Shown here: one piece after another, positions 41,125 to 52,890 of the stretch
Numbering within the stretch: the first letter of the stretch is position 1
Layout: the number at the start of each line of letters is the position of its first letter
NCBI RefSeq assembly: GCF_036850765.1
Contig: NC_089495.1
Location: 120,055,033 to 120,119,032 of the forward strand
Length of the DNA stretch: 64,000 nucleotides
Source: Saccopteryx bilineata
Taxonomy: Eukaryota > Chordata > Mammalia > Chiroptera > Emballonuridae
Direction: 5' to 3'
Translations under genes and position numbers: made by a program
The notes under the pieces: model-generated
What the model saw: the letters and a program-made list of their open reading frames with translations, nothing else
Told to the model about the DNA's origin: nothing
The model's database searches: none

Positions 41125-44100
41125 ACACTGTCTTCCCCTTCTATAGCCATGCCTCAGTTGGAGCAAGTTGGCCCCTGGCACTGAGGATGACTCCATGGCC
41201 TCTGCCTCAGGGGCTAAGAAAGAAATCGGTTGCGGAGCAAAAGAACAATGTCCCAGATGGGCAGAGCATCGCCCCCTAGTAGTCTTGCCAGGTGGATCCT
41301 GGTCCTGGGGCATGCAGGAGTCTGTCTCTGCCTCCCTTCTTCTCACTGAATCAAGAAATAATAATAATGCTGCTGCAGTGAATATAGGGGTGCATATATT
41401 TTTCAAATTAGCATTCTGGGTTTCTTCAGATAAAAAACCACAAGTAGAGCCTGACCAGGCTGTGGCACAGGGATAGAGCCTCGGACTGGGATGTGGAGGA
41501 CCCATGTTCAAGACCCCGAGGTCACCAGCTTGAGCGCAGGCTCATCTAGTTTGAGCAAGGCTCACCAGCTTGAGCCCAAGGTCTCTGGCTCGAGCAAGGG
41601 GTCACTTGGTCTGCTGTAGCCCCCAGTCAAGGCATATATGAGAAAGCAATCAATGAACAACTAAGGAGCCACAATGAAAAATTGATGCTTCTCATCTCTC
41701 TCCCTTCCTGTCCCTATCTATCCCTCTCTCTGAACCTCTCTGTCTCTGACACACACACACAGATACGCACACACCCAAAACCCACAAGTAGAATAACTAG
41801 ATCATAAGGCAGTTCTATTTTTAATTTTTTGAGGAACTCTCATACTGTTTTCCATAGTGGCTGAACCAATTTGCATTCCCACCAACAGTGCATGAGGGTT
41901 CCCTTTTCTCCAGACCCTCTCCAACACTTGTTTGTTGATTTATTGGTGACAGCCATTGTTAACAGGTGTAAGGTGATATCTCCTTGTGGTTTTAATTTGC
42001 ATTTCTCTGATGATTTGTGAAGTAAAGCATCTTTTCATATGTCTATTTGCCATCTGTATGTTTTTTTGGAGATGTGTCTGTTCAGGTGCTCTACCCATTC
42101 TTTAATTGGATTGTTTATTTTCTTGGTGTGGCATAGTATGAGTTCTTTATAAATTTTGGGTATTAACTCCATTGGTTATATCCTTGGTAAGTATTTTCCA
42201 TTCAAGGTTGCCTTTTTGTTTTCTTGTTATTTTTTATTATTATTATTATTTGTATTTTTCTGAAGCTGGAAATGGGGAGAGACAGTCAGACAGACTCCCG
42301 CATGCGCCCGACTGGGATCCACCTGGCACGCCCACCAGGGGCGATGCTCTGCCCCTGGGGGGGGGGTCGCTCTGCAGAGACCAGAGCCACTCTAGCGCCT
42401 GGGGCAGAGGCCAAGGAGCCATCCCCAGTGCCCGGGCCATCTTTGCTCCAATGGAGCCTTGGCTGCGGGAGGGGAAGAGAGAGACAGAGAGGAAGGGGGG
42501 TGGTGGAAAAGCAAATGGGCCCTGGCCGGGAATCGAACCCAGGTCCCCCGCACGCCAGGCCGACGCTCTACCGCTGAGCCAACCGGCCAGGGCCATTGTT
42601 CCTTTTTTTTTGACAGAGATAGAAAGAGAGTCAGAGAGAAGGGCAGATAGGGACAGACAGACAGGAAGGGAGAGAGATGAGAAGCATCAATTCTTTGTTG
42701 TGGCATCTTAGTTGTTCATTGATTGCTTTCTTATATGTTGTGCCTTGCCCAGGGACTACAACAGAGTGAGTGACCCTTGCTCAAGCCAGCAACCTTGGGC
42801 TTAAGTTGGTGAGCTTTGCTCAAACCAGATGAGCCTGTGCTCAATCCAGCGATCTCGGGGTTTCAGACCTGGGTCCTCCGCATCCCAGTCCGGCGCTCTA
42901 ACCCCTGTGCAACCACCTTGTCAAGCATCTTTTTTGGTTTCTTTTTTTGATGGTTTTCTTTGCTATGCAAAAACTTTTTAGTCTAATATAGTCCAATTGT
43001 TTATTTTTCTTTTTTTACCCTTACCTGAGGAAATATATCAGAAAAAATATTGGTGAGCAAAATGTCTGAGATTTTGCTGCCTGTGTTTTCTTCTGAGAGT
43101 TTTGTGGTATTGAGTCTTTACATTTACAGGTAACTCTTTAATCCATTTTGAGTTTATTCTTGTGTATGGTCTACAAAGCTGTTTTAGTTCCATTTTCTTT
43201 TTGTATGTATCTGTTCAGTGTTCCAATGCCATTTATTGAATAGGTTATCTTTACCCCATTGTATATTTTTGCATGCTCTGTAAAATATTAACTGACCATA
43301 AATGTGTGGGTTTATTTCTGGGCTCTCTATTCTGTTCCATTGATCTATGTGTATGTTCTTTTGCCAGTACTAGACTCTTTGTTTACTGTGGTCCTGTAGT
43401 ATAGTTTGTTGGCAGGTAATGTGATACCTCCAGCTTTCTTAGGATTGCTGTGTTTATTTGAGGTCTTTAGTGGTTCAATATCAATTATTGGATTATTTGT
43501 TCTAGTTCTATAAAATATGCCATTGGTATCTTGATAGGAATTGTGTTGAATCTATAGATTGTTTTGGGTAGTCTGTATATTTTCTGTTTCTTCTTAATTC
43601 AGTATTAAGAGATTATATTTTTCCAGGAATATAGCCATTTTTTCTGTATTTTTATTTTTTTAATTCATTTTTGAGAGAGAGAAAGAGCGGGAGAGAAGGG
43701 GGGAGGAGCAGGAAGCATCAACTCCCATATGTGCCTTGACCAGGCAAGCCCAGGGTTTTGAACTGGTGACCTCAGCATTCCAGGTCGACGCTTTATCCAC
43801 TGCGCCACCACAGGTCAGGCCCCAGATTTTTCAATTTTTGTCATATAATTCATAATATTCTATTTTATTTATTTCCACTCTTGTCATTATTATTTCCTTC
43901 CTTCTGGCTCACTTTGGGCTTTTTTGTTGTTTTTCTGGTTCCTTTAAGTGCACGGATTGTTGCTTGAGATTTTTCTTCATTCTTGAGCTGGGCCTGGGAT
44001 GCTGTGGTTTCCCTAAGACTGCTCTCACTGTGCTCCCTGATACTGGGTTATCGTGTTTTCACTTTCATATGTCTCCAGGTATCTTTTGATTTCCTTGTTA

Positions 44101-47100
44101 ACCCATTAATTCTCGAGTTATTTAGGCACGATATGTTTGTGTTTTTCAGTTTTTTCTTTTGAAATTAATTTCTAATTTCATTCCTTTGTGGTCAGAGATG
44201 TTTGATATAATTTCAGTCCTCTTAAATTTATTGAGACTTGTTTTTGTCCTAACATGTGGCCAATCCTAGAAAATGTTCCATGTGCACTTGAATGTATATT
44301 CTGTGGCTGCTTTGAAATAAAATGCTCTGAAGATACCAATTAAATCTATCTGAGCTATTGTATCACTGTTTCCTTGTTGATTTTCTCTGTTTCCAAGTTC
44401 TATCCTTTGATGTCGGTGAGGTGGTAAAAATCCCCTACTGTGATTGCATTGCTGTTGATCACTCCCTTTATGTCCACCAAGATTTGCTTTACATATTTAG
44501 GTGCTCCAGTGTTGGGTGCATAAATGTTTACAAGGGTTGTGTTCTCTTGTTGAGTAGATCCCTTTATCATTATGTAATGTTTTTCTTTGTCTCTTATTCT
44601 ACTTTTTTTTTTTTTAACAAGGACACAGAGAGAGTCAGAGAGAGGGACAGACAGGAGCAGAGAGAGATGAGAAGCATCAATCATCAGTCCTTCGTTGCGA
44701 CACCCTAGCTGCTCATTGATTGCCCTCTCATATGCGCTTTGACCATAGGGCCACAGCAGACTGAGTAACCCCTTGCTCGAGCCAACGACCCTGGGTCCAA
44801 GCTGGTGAGCTTTGCTTAAACCAGATGAGCCCGCACTCAAGCTGGCGACCTTAAACCTGGGTCTTCTGCATCCCAGTCCAACACTCCATCCACTGCGCCA
44901 CCGCCTGGTCAGGCTTATTCTACCTTTGCTTCTAAAATCATTGTAGCTCCAAGAATTTTAGTATGTGAGAAGACAGGAGTGGTTTCGAAAGATTTGGTCC
45001 CTAAGGGGAAAAAGTTAACCCTTTGAGTAGTGAGTTTTTTTATGCTCACTGACCTCTGGGAGTGAGTTTTGTTTTTGTTTTTTTTTCTTCAAAAAATGAA
45101 ATTAGGCCCCGGCCGGTTGGCTCAGCGGTAGAGCGTCGGCCTGGCGTGCGGGGGACCCAGGTACGATTCCCGGCCAGGGCACATAGGAGAAGCACCCATT
45201 TGCTTCTCCACCCCCACCCCCTCCTTCCTCTCTGTCTCTCTCTTCCCCTCCCGCAGCCAAGGCTCCATTGGAGCAAAGATGGCCCAGGCGCTGGGGATGG
45301 CTCCTTTGCCGCTGCCCCAGGCGCTGGAGTGGCTCTGGTCGCAGCAGAGCGACGCCCCAGAGGGGCAGAGCATCGCCCCCTGGTGGGCGTGCTGGGTGGA
45401 TCCCAGTCGGGCGCATGCGGGAGTCTGTCTGACTGTCTCTCCCGGTTTCCAGCTTCAGGAAAAAAAAAAAAGAAAAAAAAAAGAAATTAGTTCCAGTTCC
45501 AGTTTTATTAACTTAAAACCATGTTTGTTTGATAACCAATTTATGGAAACAAGAACATTCACTTGCCTTTTTTTAATGCTGCCTTACACATTTTTAAAAT
45601 AAAAAGTTTTGTTACAATTGTACTGTGGATGGTCAAGAGGCACGAGGACGTATATGAACGTTTGTACTACTCAAATTAATGAGTTGAATTTTTAATTTGT
45701 TTCCACTAGGAGAAAATGTAGTTTAAAAAAAGTCTGTATTATAGAGAACACTTTTGTTAACCTACTGAACTTTGAGATCTGCACATGAATGCATAAAATA
45801 AGTTTTTAAATATGATTTTTTTTCCAATTCCATCTTGATTTCCTTTTACAAGTAATGCTTACTCAAGATCATAAGGTTAAAATGGAAAATGGTGTACTAA
45901 TAATTTAATATGAGCTTTATGTTTAAGGAGTTTTTTAGTCTTATCTTATTTATTTAAATTTAGAATCTACTTACTTTGGAGTACCTGAGGTTTGGCTATA
46001 ACTAAAGAGGAAATTCAGATGCTTGTCAAATATAACATGTAACTGTGTGAACCTGTTAACTTCTTATTGCTGTTTAATGCTGTCGGGTTTCTGTTTTTAG
46101 CTTACAGTTGAACAACATGGATTTAAACTGGGTGGTGGGTCCACTTAATGTGCAGGGTTTTTTTCAATAAATACTATAAATTATTTTCTCTTATGATTTG
46201 CTTAATAAGCATTTTTTTACCTTTATCATAAGAATATAGTATATAATACATATACACATGTGCTAATTGACTGTTTATGTAATTGATAAGTTCTGGTCTG
46301 CAGTAGACTATTAGTAGTTAAGTTTTTGGAGTGTTGAAAGTTACATATGATTTTCGACTCTGCCAGAGTCAAGTGCCTTTAACCCAATCTTCCTCCACCC
46401 TTTTATTCAAGGGTCAGCTGTACTGAAAAATACAAATTTTGTTTAGTTGTTATATTAGTGAAATGTGTGTGCTTGTCTTTGTAGGATCCTTTGGTCATAC
46501 TATTAAAAAATACAATTCCTTCGGTGATCTTGTTCAAGTCTTGGGTACTCCAGGCCAAAAAGGTACTGGTTTGAATCCCCTGCAGTTTGACAACCCTGCT
46601 GAACTGTACGTAGAGGACACAGGAGATATTTACATTGTGGATGGAGACGGAGGATTGAATAACAGATTGGTCAAGCTGTCCCAAGGTACAGAGCTTAATT
46701 TTATATGGCATTATATAAATACATTATTTCATAAATTGGATTTAATTTACTTGATACTTCATATAATGGTATAACTATTGAATATGAATTTGTGTAAAGA
46801 CTTCAAGTGTATTACTAGGAAAAAATCAGAACAGATATGTGAGATGGCCAATAACAAATGATTGTTAATGGATTTGCTTATTCTTCACTGAAAGCTAGGT
46901 GCTTCCCTTGTAATGAACTGGAGGCAGTATGAGAACTTACCGTGGGTTCAAGCAATAAGTGGTTAATTAAGGATTGAGCAGTCAGAAACCTGGCATCCTG
47001 GAGCTGAGATGTCACACAGGTTGATCAGCAAGTGTTTTAGTGAATTCCCTCCTCAGTAGTATCCTAGGTGCAGGTCTGTTACAAATGAAACAGTTTGCTG

Positions 47101-50100
47101 CTTTGTGGTATCAATTGTTAATAAGATTAATAAAATTGTAAAATAAGATAAAGAGGAGAAACTACTGTTGACTGGAGACGTAGGGTGAGAGTTTAAGAAG
47201 GGACTAGTTCTTGCACTAAACTGGTTTTCATGGGAGAAGGGTGGGTTGTAAAGAGCCTTTGTCACACAAAGTCTACAGGTGTTAATAGCAGGTCTTTAGG
47301 AAAGGAGCTTAAGGATGCACTTTTTGAATAGTAGAAAATAAGATTTGGGATATTCTTGAGAACTTATGTTGAAAGAATTTCCCAGGGCCAAGAGACCAGA
47401 GAAAGAGACCAACACTCCAGCATTGCACCTAGAGTTTATAAAGGAACTTACACAGGAAGCCCATTCAGGGAGGCAGCAGGATAATGTGGGTATCCTCCAA
47501 GCTGTGTGGCAGGTGCTAAAGAGCTACACAGAACAGGCAGGACTAACGAGGGGAAAGGCCTCACTTGTTTGCCAGGAGCAAGGAACTGTCTGCTTCAGGA
47601 ACCAATGCGCCTTGGAGCATAGGGGAGGGGTCTACCAGATGGTCTCTGACAGAGTTATGAGAACCAGTCTGTGTTCTTGGCCGGATGTAGCTCTGGTCAA
47701 GCAGCTGTCATGTCATGGAACAGCCTTTCCTCTGTAGCTTACCTAAGGATTTAAAGACATGATTGCCTATAAAGAGTCTTTGATGTTTTTAATAGAAAAG
47801 TGGTATTATAGAAGCAAAGATTTTACAAGATAAATATTATATCAGGATATATTTGCAGTAAGCTCTGTCACGTGGATGCTGTGTAGTTAACTGATCACCT
47901 AGTAACTGAATTTGGTTGGTGATAGTTAAAGGAAGATGAAGTGTGAATAAAGTTAGAACCCAAAAATCTCTCTGAAAGAAACAAGCAAATTTTGGAGACA
48001 GATTGAATATAGGTATATTAGTTTATGGCTGCTGCAACAAAATGCTACAGATTGAGTGGCTTAAACAGAAATTCATTCATTCACTCATGGTTTTGGAATC
48101 CAGAAGTCTGAAATCTATAGAGCAGGTCATTCTACAGGCATAGGGGAGAGTCCTTACCTGCCTCTTCTAGCCTCTGGTGGCTCCAGACATTTTGTAGCTT
48201 GTGCCAGCATCACTCCAGTCTCTGCTTCTGTCTTCACATGGCCTTCTTCCCTGTGTCCCTCCTTTCTCATATAAGGACACTAGTCATCATGTCTCAAAAT
48301 TCCTAACTGTATCTGCTAAGGCCCTTTTTCCAGAAGGCCACATTCACAAATACTGAAAGTTGGGACTTGGACATATCTTTTCACAGTGCCATAGTTTAAC
48401 CCGGTACAGCAGTGGTTCTCAACCTGTGGGTCGCGACCCCGGCGGGGGTCAAACGACCAAAACACAGGGGTCGCCTAAAGCCATGTTTTGGTCATTCGAC
48501 CCCCGCCAGGGTCGCGACCCACAGGTTGAGAACTGCTGCTATACAGGGTAATAAGTGAGACTATAAAAACATAATGCGAATATTTAAGTTCAGAGGAATG
48601 GTAATAGCAAAGAATGGTAACTGCAGAGATTAGTTGGCAAGGGGAAACAGTTTAAGAGGTTGACATGAACCCTAAACAATGATTTTGAGTGATGAGAGTT
48701 CACATGGAAATATTCATTAAAGAGGTAAACTAATTGCTCAAAACAGAAGGAATGTTTTTGGTAAAGCATAAGAATTAGGCAAATGGGTATATAAATAGAA
48801 AGTAAGGAGTAGGGTTATAATTTAAAAGTTTGTCTGCATCCTGTGACATAAAATATAAAACGTCAATACACAAGGTATTCTCTATGTTGCACTGACCATG
48901 CATGTTTACCGTTTATAGATTTTATGATGCTTTGGTTACATGGAGAAAATGGGACCGGGCCTGCTAAATTCAACATACCGCACAGTATTACAGTAGATTC
49001 TTCTGGTCAGGTAAAAATATGGTGTCATTGTGTCTGGATATGTTTGTATGGATGTATGTATATCTGGGCTTGTACATATGAATCTTAGTGCACCTGTGCA
49101 TGTCTGGACATCTGGATATGCATTGTTTTAGTGGATGTATGCATCTGGGTATGTCTGGACAAGACCTCTGGGGCTGGGTATACCTAGCATACTCTCTTAA
49201 AATGTTTGAGTCCTATAATGAGGGGAGTTTCCAAATATTAAGAAATGAGCAAAATAGATTTCCTTTTCACTTAAAGGATAGAAAGAACACAAAATGGAGC
49301 AATGAAGTTACTCTCCTCCTAGGAAAACTAGTTTAAGTATTCAAATATATTTTTAATTCTAGTATTAAACAAAGTTAATTCTAGAATGCATTGATCAAAA
49401 GAGACAGAAGAGGTTAATCTTGGAAGCTTGGAAAACGGAACCACCTAGCCAACTTTTGTTTTTTCTTCTGCACTCTGTCTTAGGAACAGAGAGCTTTAAC
49501 CAGCAAGTTGCAATTTATTTCTTAGTTTTTCACCCCTATCGACTGCCACTTGTTTTACTTTTATACACCTTTAAACATACGTATTAATTTTGGGGGGTTA
49601 CGTTCCTATAACCAGACCCCACCTCAAATGTTTTATCATTAGTTTCTTCTGTTTTTCTATAATAGCCTGGAGTTCCCCAGTAAGTCACTCTAATAGAATG
49701 ATTTGATTGTCTCCCCTAAGAGAGGGTAAGCTGCACGACTCAGTACACATACTGAATTTTGCTTATATTTTAGTGCCTAACATGCAGTTGTCATCTTATG
49801 AATATTTGTGAAATGACTAAGTGTCCTGGTGCACAGTGGATGGATCAGAGTATCCTGGCTTCATGCCATTAGGCGTTTAACCCATTTCCACTTCTTATGC
49901 TATGCTCAGCAAGCAGGCGTCTGGATTATGATTGGCTTCCAGTGTTGACAAAGTGAGAATGTTTTGATCTTAAATTTTTCAATTATTTCCCATTATAGAT
50001 AGGAAGATAACTGAAGATGTGAACTTTGTATGTAAATTAGGAACTAGAAAATTGGAACTAACTATTCTCTTTACTGGAAAAGAGCAAGATAAAGTTTCTG

Positions 50101-52890
50101 AGCATATGAGACCTAAGCCCTGGTAAATTCACTGTCTTTTGGAGAGGCCTCGGAGATCGTTTGATTGGACACTCTGGTATTATCGAGTGATGGAAAATCA
50201 GTTATTTCTGCATATTTAGTCCCAATCTTAGATACCAAACTGTATTTCCTATTGGTCGCTAAGACATTAATCCTCAAATCAGTTACCTTACGTAGTAGGG
50301 ATCAACAGCCTTTCTCAAGTGATGCAATAAGTCTTTGTTTCTGATTGGAGATGAATTCAGTGGCTACCAAAACTCACATGCATTGATAAAGATGCCCTGA
50401 AAAAAAGTCCCTGAATCCACAAACCCAAGAAATCCAAAGATCTGGAAGGGGAGAGGAAGAGGCCAGCAGGGTTGGCCCACCCTTGCATCCATTCTTCGTA
50501 GCTCTCAACAACCCTAGCCATGTGTCATTAAACATGATCTCACTGTGTATGTGCCACGGGTTGTATACATCAAGTACAATACTTGAAATGTCATTTAGAA
50601 TGGACCTTCTTGTCTAAAAACAAGTTTCCCTAATAACTTATTACAGTCTATAGCAAACCTACTGTCATTATTTATGTGTTATTAAAATCTCCCAAGCTTC
50701 CTCTTTAAGGGGTTCAGCACTTTGGCCACACTTCAGTAAAAACCAGGCAGAGGTTTCATGATACTATAGTATGAATGAGTACCTGCCTTCTCCCCAGCCT
50801 GAGGAACTCAGGCCCCTCTTCTCTGTCTCTGTTTTTTCGCCCGGCCCAGGAACCAACAATTTGGCAGCACTCAGTGACAGTGAATGTTTGTTAGGGAAGT
50901 GAATGAATGCTATTGCTTCAGTATCTCCAAACCCTCTGCATTATATTAGAGTATACTAGTTTTTTAGTTACAGTATTTAAATGTTTAGTCCAGCCTGACC
51001 TGTGGTGGCACAGTGAATAAAGTGCTTACCTGGACTGCTGAGGTCGTCAGTTGGAAAACCTGGGCTTGCCTGGTCAAGGCACATATAGGAGTTGATGCTT
51101 CCTGCCCACCCCCTTCTAAAATGAATAAATAAAGTCCTAAAAAGAATGTTTAGTACAGCAGACAGCATTATGGTTCTTGGGTTGAGACAGATGGTCATGA
51201 ATGGTTCTTCCACTCCACTTGTTGCATGCTCACTTCAAGATATTGTCATTTTTTCTGAACTTTAATTTTCTATCTGAAAATTGGGCTTTTAATGACCTTA
51301 CTTGGGGATCTCTAAGTACTAAAGGAGATAATGTGTGTGAAATTAATGAAAGTAAAAATTCTCTCTCCTTTCCCCTCTCTTTCCTTTCTCCTCATTATGC
51401 TGTGGCTCTTTTCCAGCAAACACTTATTTTTGGTCTCTCAGGTGTGGGTTGCTGACCGAGGAAATAAAAGAATTCAGGTATTTGATAAAGACACTGGGGC
51501 GTGGTTAGGAGCATGGAATAATTGTTTCACAGAAGAGGGACCTTCTTCAGTCAGGTAACTGCTGCTTTTTATTTTAAAATGCTTGTTCTGTTTGCTTTAT
51601 ATGAGGTTCTCTGAAAAGCTAGCTGAAAGTTTTAAATATTTATTATTAATTTTAAGCAGGGAAGGAAAGGAAGGGAAACAATTATGCAGAAGACATGTAG
51701 TCATCTTTCAAACTCCAGGTAGTTCTACTCCTGGTATACTGTGTGACCCCAAGTATGTGCAGCACCTTCTCTAGACATTTCCCTCAAGATGCATTTGGTC
51801 AGTTTGTAAACACAGAATGAAGTGAAGATCTTGAATCTGTCGTGTCAGACACAGCTTACCTTCATGTTGTGGAGTACTGGGACAATGTTATTTTGTCTTA
51901 ATTTAAGCTAATCTTTGGCTAGGTCTACCATCACAAATCTCTTGTTCCCATATTAATAGAATTAGATCAATTTAAAATTCTCTTTAAAAGAACCCTTCAA
52001 CACTCATTCTGGCCTTCTCTCTGAGCACATCTTATTCTTGCTTTCAGTGACCCTCCCATGCCTGTGGTCCCTGCTCTAAAAACCCTCAATAAAGTACACC
52101 CCCTGACTCAGTCACTCTGTATCTCTTGACCCTCCCAAGGTTTTATCATGGCCTCTAAAATTACTTCTCATTCTGTATTTTCATAACTGATTCTCCCACT
52201 TGACTATAAAGGCAAGAAAATAGAGATTTGGGTTTCATGCTCATAGCCATATTCTTGGCACCTAAGTAGTGTAGGCATACTAGGAACTCAGTGTTTGTAA
52301 TAAATGAACAGATCAATCAATTCATCAGTTTGGTATATCAATTCATATGTGAAATTCTGTGTGCTATCTCTTTGCTCCTTTTTTTGTTTCTGTGTGTGTG
52401 AGTGTGTTGCATTATAAATATATTGGAGGCAGTTAAAAACCAACCCAGCATATTATAATCTAGAAAATATGCTGCAAATATTTGTCAACCAGAAGAGCTA
52501 ATAAACTTTGGGCAGGGAGAATTTCTAGCAGGTAGTTACCTGCTGTTGTTTAACACTGTCGGGGATAAAAATGTTGAGAAAATAAATATTTATGTTAATT
52601 TTACATAAATTTATGATGTAAATATCTTTCTCCTTAGATTTACTCCTGATGGGAAGTACGTGATTGTGGCGCAGCTGAATCTTAGCAGGCTCCTGTTTCT
52701 AGCAGCACCCCCAGTAGGGAACATTGGCTCTTGTTCTGTGATAAGCTCAATCCAACTAGCAGATCAAGTTCTGCCTCATCTCTTAGACATCAGTGGAGAA
52801 ACCGGAGCAATCTATGTAGCAGAAATTGGAGCAAAACAAGTGCAAAAATACATCCCTTTGAGACGCTACTTCCCTTTATTCCATGTATGA
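38611..52890 (+). CDS. NHLRC3: NHLRC3, NHL repeat-containing protein 3, complete (7 coding exons)
   Basis: Coding exons: 38611-38694, 39461-39613, 40049-40196, 46485-46685, 48919-49010, 51442-51554, 52638-52890; all GT-AG, phases consistent, 1,044 bases, 347 residues, the usual family length. Residues 1-26 ([20 protein letters not shown]) form a signal peptide or anchor. The remainder is an NHL-type beta-propeller: repeats are clear around residues 65-79 ([10 protein letters not shown]), 163-193 ([20 protein letters not shown]), 215-250 ([19 protein letters not shown]) and near 320 ([16 protein letters not shown]). N-glycosylation sequons at Asn101, Asn206 and Asn278 support a lumenal or secreted protein. 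Its biochemical function is poorly known; human protein is reported in granule/lysosome proteomes. No disabling change was seen. Confidence 0.95.
39461..39613 (+). CDS. NHLRC3: NHLRC3 coding exon 2
   Basis: 51 codons (residues 29-79) between tttatttaag and CAA|gtaagt. Carries [14 protein letters not shown] and the first NHL-like strand pair. Confidence 0.93.
39784..39935. repeat. Possible L1 3'-UTR relic in NHLRC3 intron 2
   Basis: 'tttactgtgttaacatggat' then a pyrimidine-rich stretch 'cagtcccccattacaccccc', as in old antisense L1 ends. Ends about 115 bp before exon 3. Confidence 0.35.
40049..40196 (+). CDS. NHLRC3: NHLRC3 coding exon 3
   Basis: 148 bases, residues 80-129, including [16 protein letters not shown] and VWITDVGSG. 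Ends in phase 1. Confidence 0.93.
40952..41360 (+). mobile_element. Type A SINE with long CT tract
   Basis: Head ggccctggccaattggctca. Contains an uninterrupted CT dinucleotide run at about 41,079-41,119, likely polymorphic. Confidence 0.87.
41449..41778 (+). mobile_element. Type B SINE
   Basis: Target duplication aaccacaagtaga on the left against acccacaagtagaa on the right; the tail contains a CA repeat. Confidence 0.88.
42235..42596 (-). mobile_element. Type A SINE
   Basis: Minus-strand copy ending ccaaccggccagggcc; relatively low divergence from the family form; contains a G-run at 42,357-42,366. Confidence 0.88.
42602..42926 (-). mobile_element. Type B SINE, adjoining the type A copy
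   Basis: Minus-strand, tail ttttttttgacagagataga, head side caaccaccttgtcaagc. Confidence 0.85.
43660..43820 (-). mobile_element. Type D SINE
   Basis: Short minus-strand copy ending gcgccaccacaggtcaggc; purine-rich tail gagagagaaagagcgggaga. Confidence 0.75.
44603..44913 (-). mobile_element. Type B SINE
   Basis: Target duplication cttattctac (44593-44602 and 44914-44923). Confidence 0.9.
45019..45675 (+). mobile_element. piggyBac-like MITE, copy 2, interrupted by a SINE
   Basis: Flanked by TTAA (45015-45018 and 45676-45679). Left end ccctttgagtagtgag; the right end gtactactcaaa is its inverted partner. Without the SINE (45105-45482) it is about 280 bp and aligns along its length, reverse-complemented, with the copy at 30,559-30,823. 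No coding frame, hence non-autonomous. Confidence 0.82.
45105..45482 (+). mobile_element. Type A SINE inside the piggyBac-like MITE
   Basis: Head ggccccggccggttggctca; flanked by aaatgaaattag and aaaagaaattag. It must be younger than the MITE. Confidence 0.9.
46105..46420 (-). mobile_element. Tigger2-type mariner MITE
   Basis: TA dinucleotides flank inverted ends cagttgaacaac and, on the opposite strand, cagctgacccttgaa. Internal 'ggtccacttaatgtgcaggg' is diagnostic of the Tigger2 group. It ends 64 bp before NHLRC3 exon 4. Confidence 0.75.
46485..46685 (+). CDS. NHLRC3: NHLRC3 coding exon 4
   Basis: 201 bases, residues 129-196, with a full NHL repeat ([20 protein letters not shown]). Donor CAAG|gtacag is weaker than the others. 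Preceded by the repeat-filled 6.3-kb intron 3. Confidence 0.93.
46686..48401. other. NHLRC3 intron 4, mostly unassigned
   Basis: About 48,000-48,395 is a diverged interspersed repeat with 'gctgctgcaacaaaatgcta' and 'cttcacatggccttcttccc'; I recognise it as common in mammals but cannot name the family safely. A 123-codon plus-strand frame at 47,366-47,737 matches nothing I know. Confidence 0.4.
48410..48538 (+). mobile_element. 129-bp hairpin MITE with SPIN-like hAT ends
   Basis: Left arm starts cagtggttctcaacctgtgg; the right arm, reverse-complemented, starts cagcagttctcaacctgtgg. The arms pair over about 55 bp with only a few mismatches, leaving a loop of about 20 bases. Flanks cggtacag and ctatacag (6 of 8 identical) suggest an 8-bp hAT target duplication. 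Ends resemble the SPIN / OposCharlie3 hAT group. Located in NHLRC3 intron 4. Confidence 0.82.
48919..49010 (+). CDS. NHLRC3: NHLRC3 coding exon 5
   Basis: 92 bases, residues 196-226, [16 protein letters not shown] through ITVDSSGQ. Contains the Asn206 sequon. Confidence 0.92.
49011..50979. other. NHLRC3 intron 5, mostly unassigned
   Basis: Near 49,020-49,160 a loose TGTATG/TCTGGA-rich tandem-like stretch. About 49,700-49,830 may be an L2 end. No exon or young element seen. Confidence 0.35.
50993..51144 (+). mobile_element. Type D SINE
   Basis: Target duplication aatgtttagtcca (50980-50992) against aatgtttagtaca (51145-51157). Head gcctgacctgtggtggcaca. Confidence 0.85.
51442..51554 (+). CDS. 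NHLRC3: NHLRC3 coding exon 6
   Basis: 113 bases, residues 227-264, the best NHL signature: [19 protein letters not shown]. Confidence 0.93.
52150..52320 (+). repeat. Probable L2 3'-end relic
   Basis: 'aaaggcaagaaaatagagatt' followed by 'tcttggcacctaagtagtgt' and 'tgtttgtaataaatgaac' follows the L2 3' consensus order. Confidence 0.4.
52638..52890 (+). CDS. NHLRC3: NHLRC3 last coding exon and stop
   Basis: 253 bases, residues 264-347 plus TGA. The last propeller strands ([16 protein letters not shown]) are followed by a divergent tail, [12 protein letters not shown]. Confidence 0.93.

Larger units (their letters stand above)
40420..44960 (-). mobile_element. Old degenerate L1 in NHLRC3 intron 3, carrying six SINEs
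   Basis: Antisense L1 ORF2 sequence appears in 3'-to-5' order with rising coordinate: the EYYSAI region (ggccgagtagtattcaattg) near 40,840, the downstream part near 41,340-42,230, RT-side sequence at 42,940-43,640, and an endonuclease-side segment at 44,100-44,600. Much of the RT core is missing around 43,640-43,830, so it carries an internal deletion. Frames are destroyed. Confidence 0.75.

Noticed and set aside
47366..47737. 123-codon open frame in NHLRC3 intron 4
   Set aside because: No family recognised and no neighbouring exon signals; possibly an old repeat.
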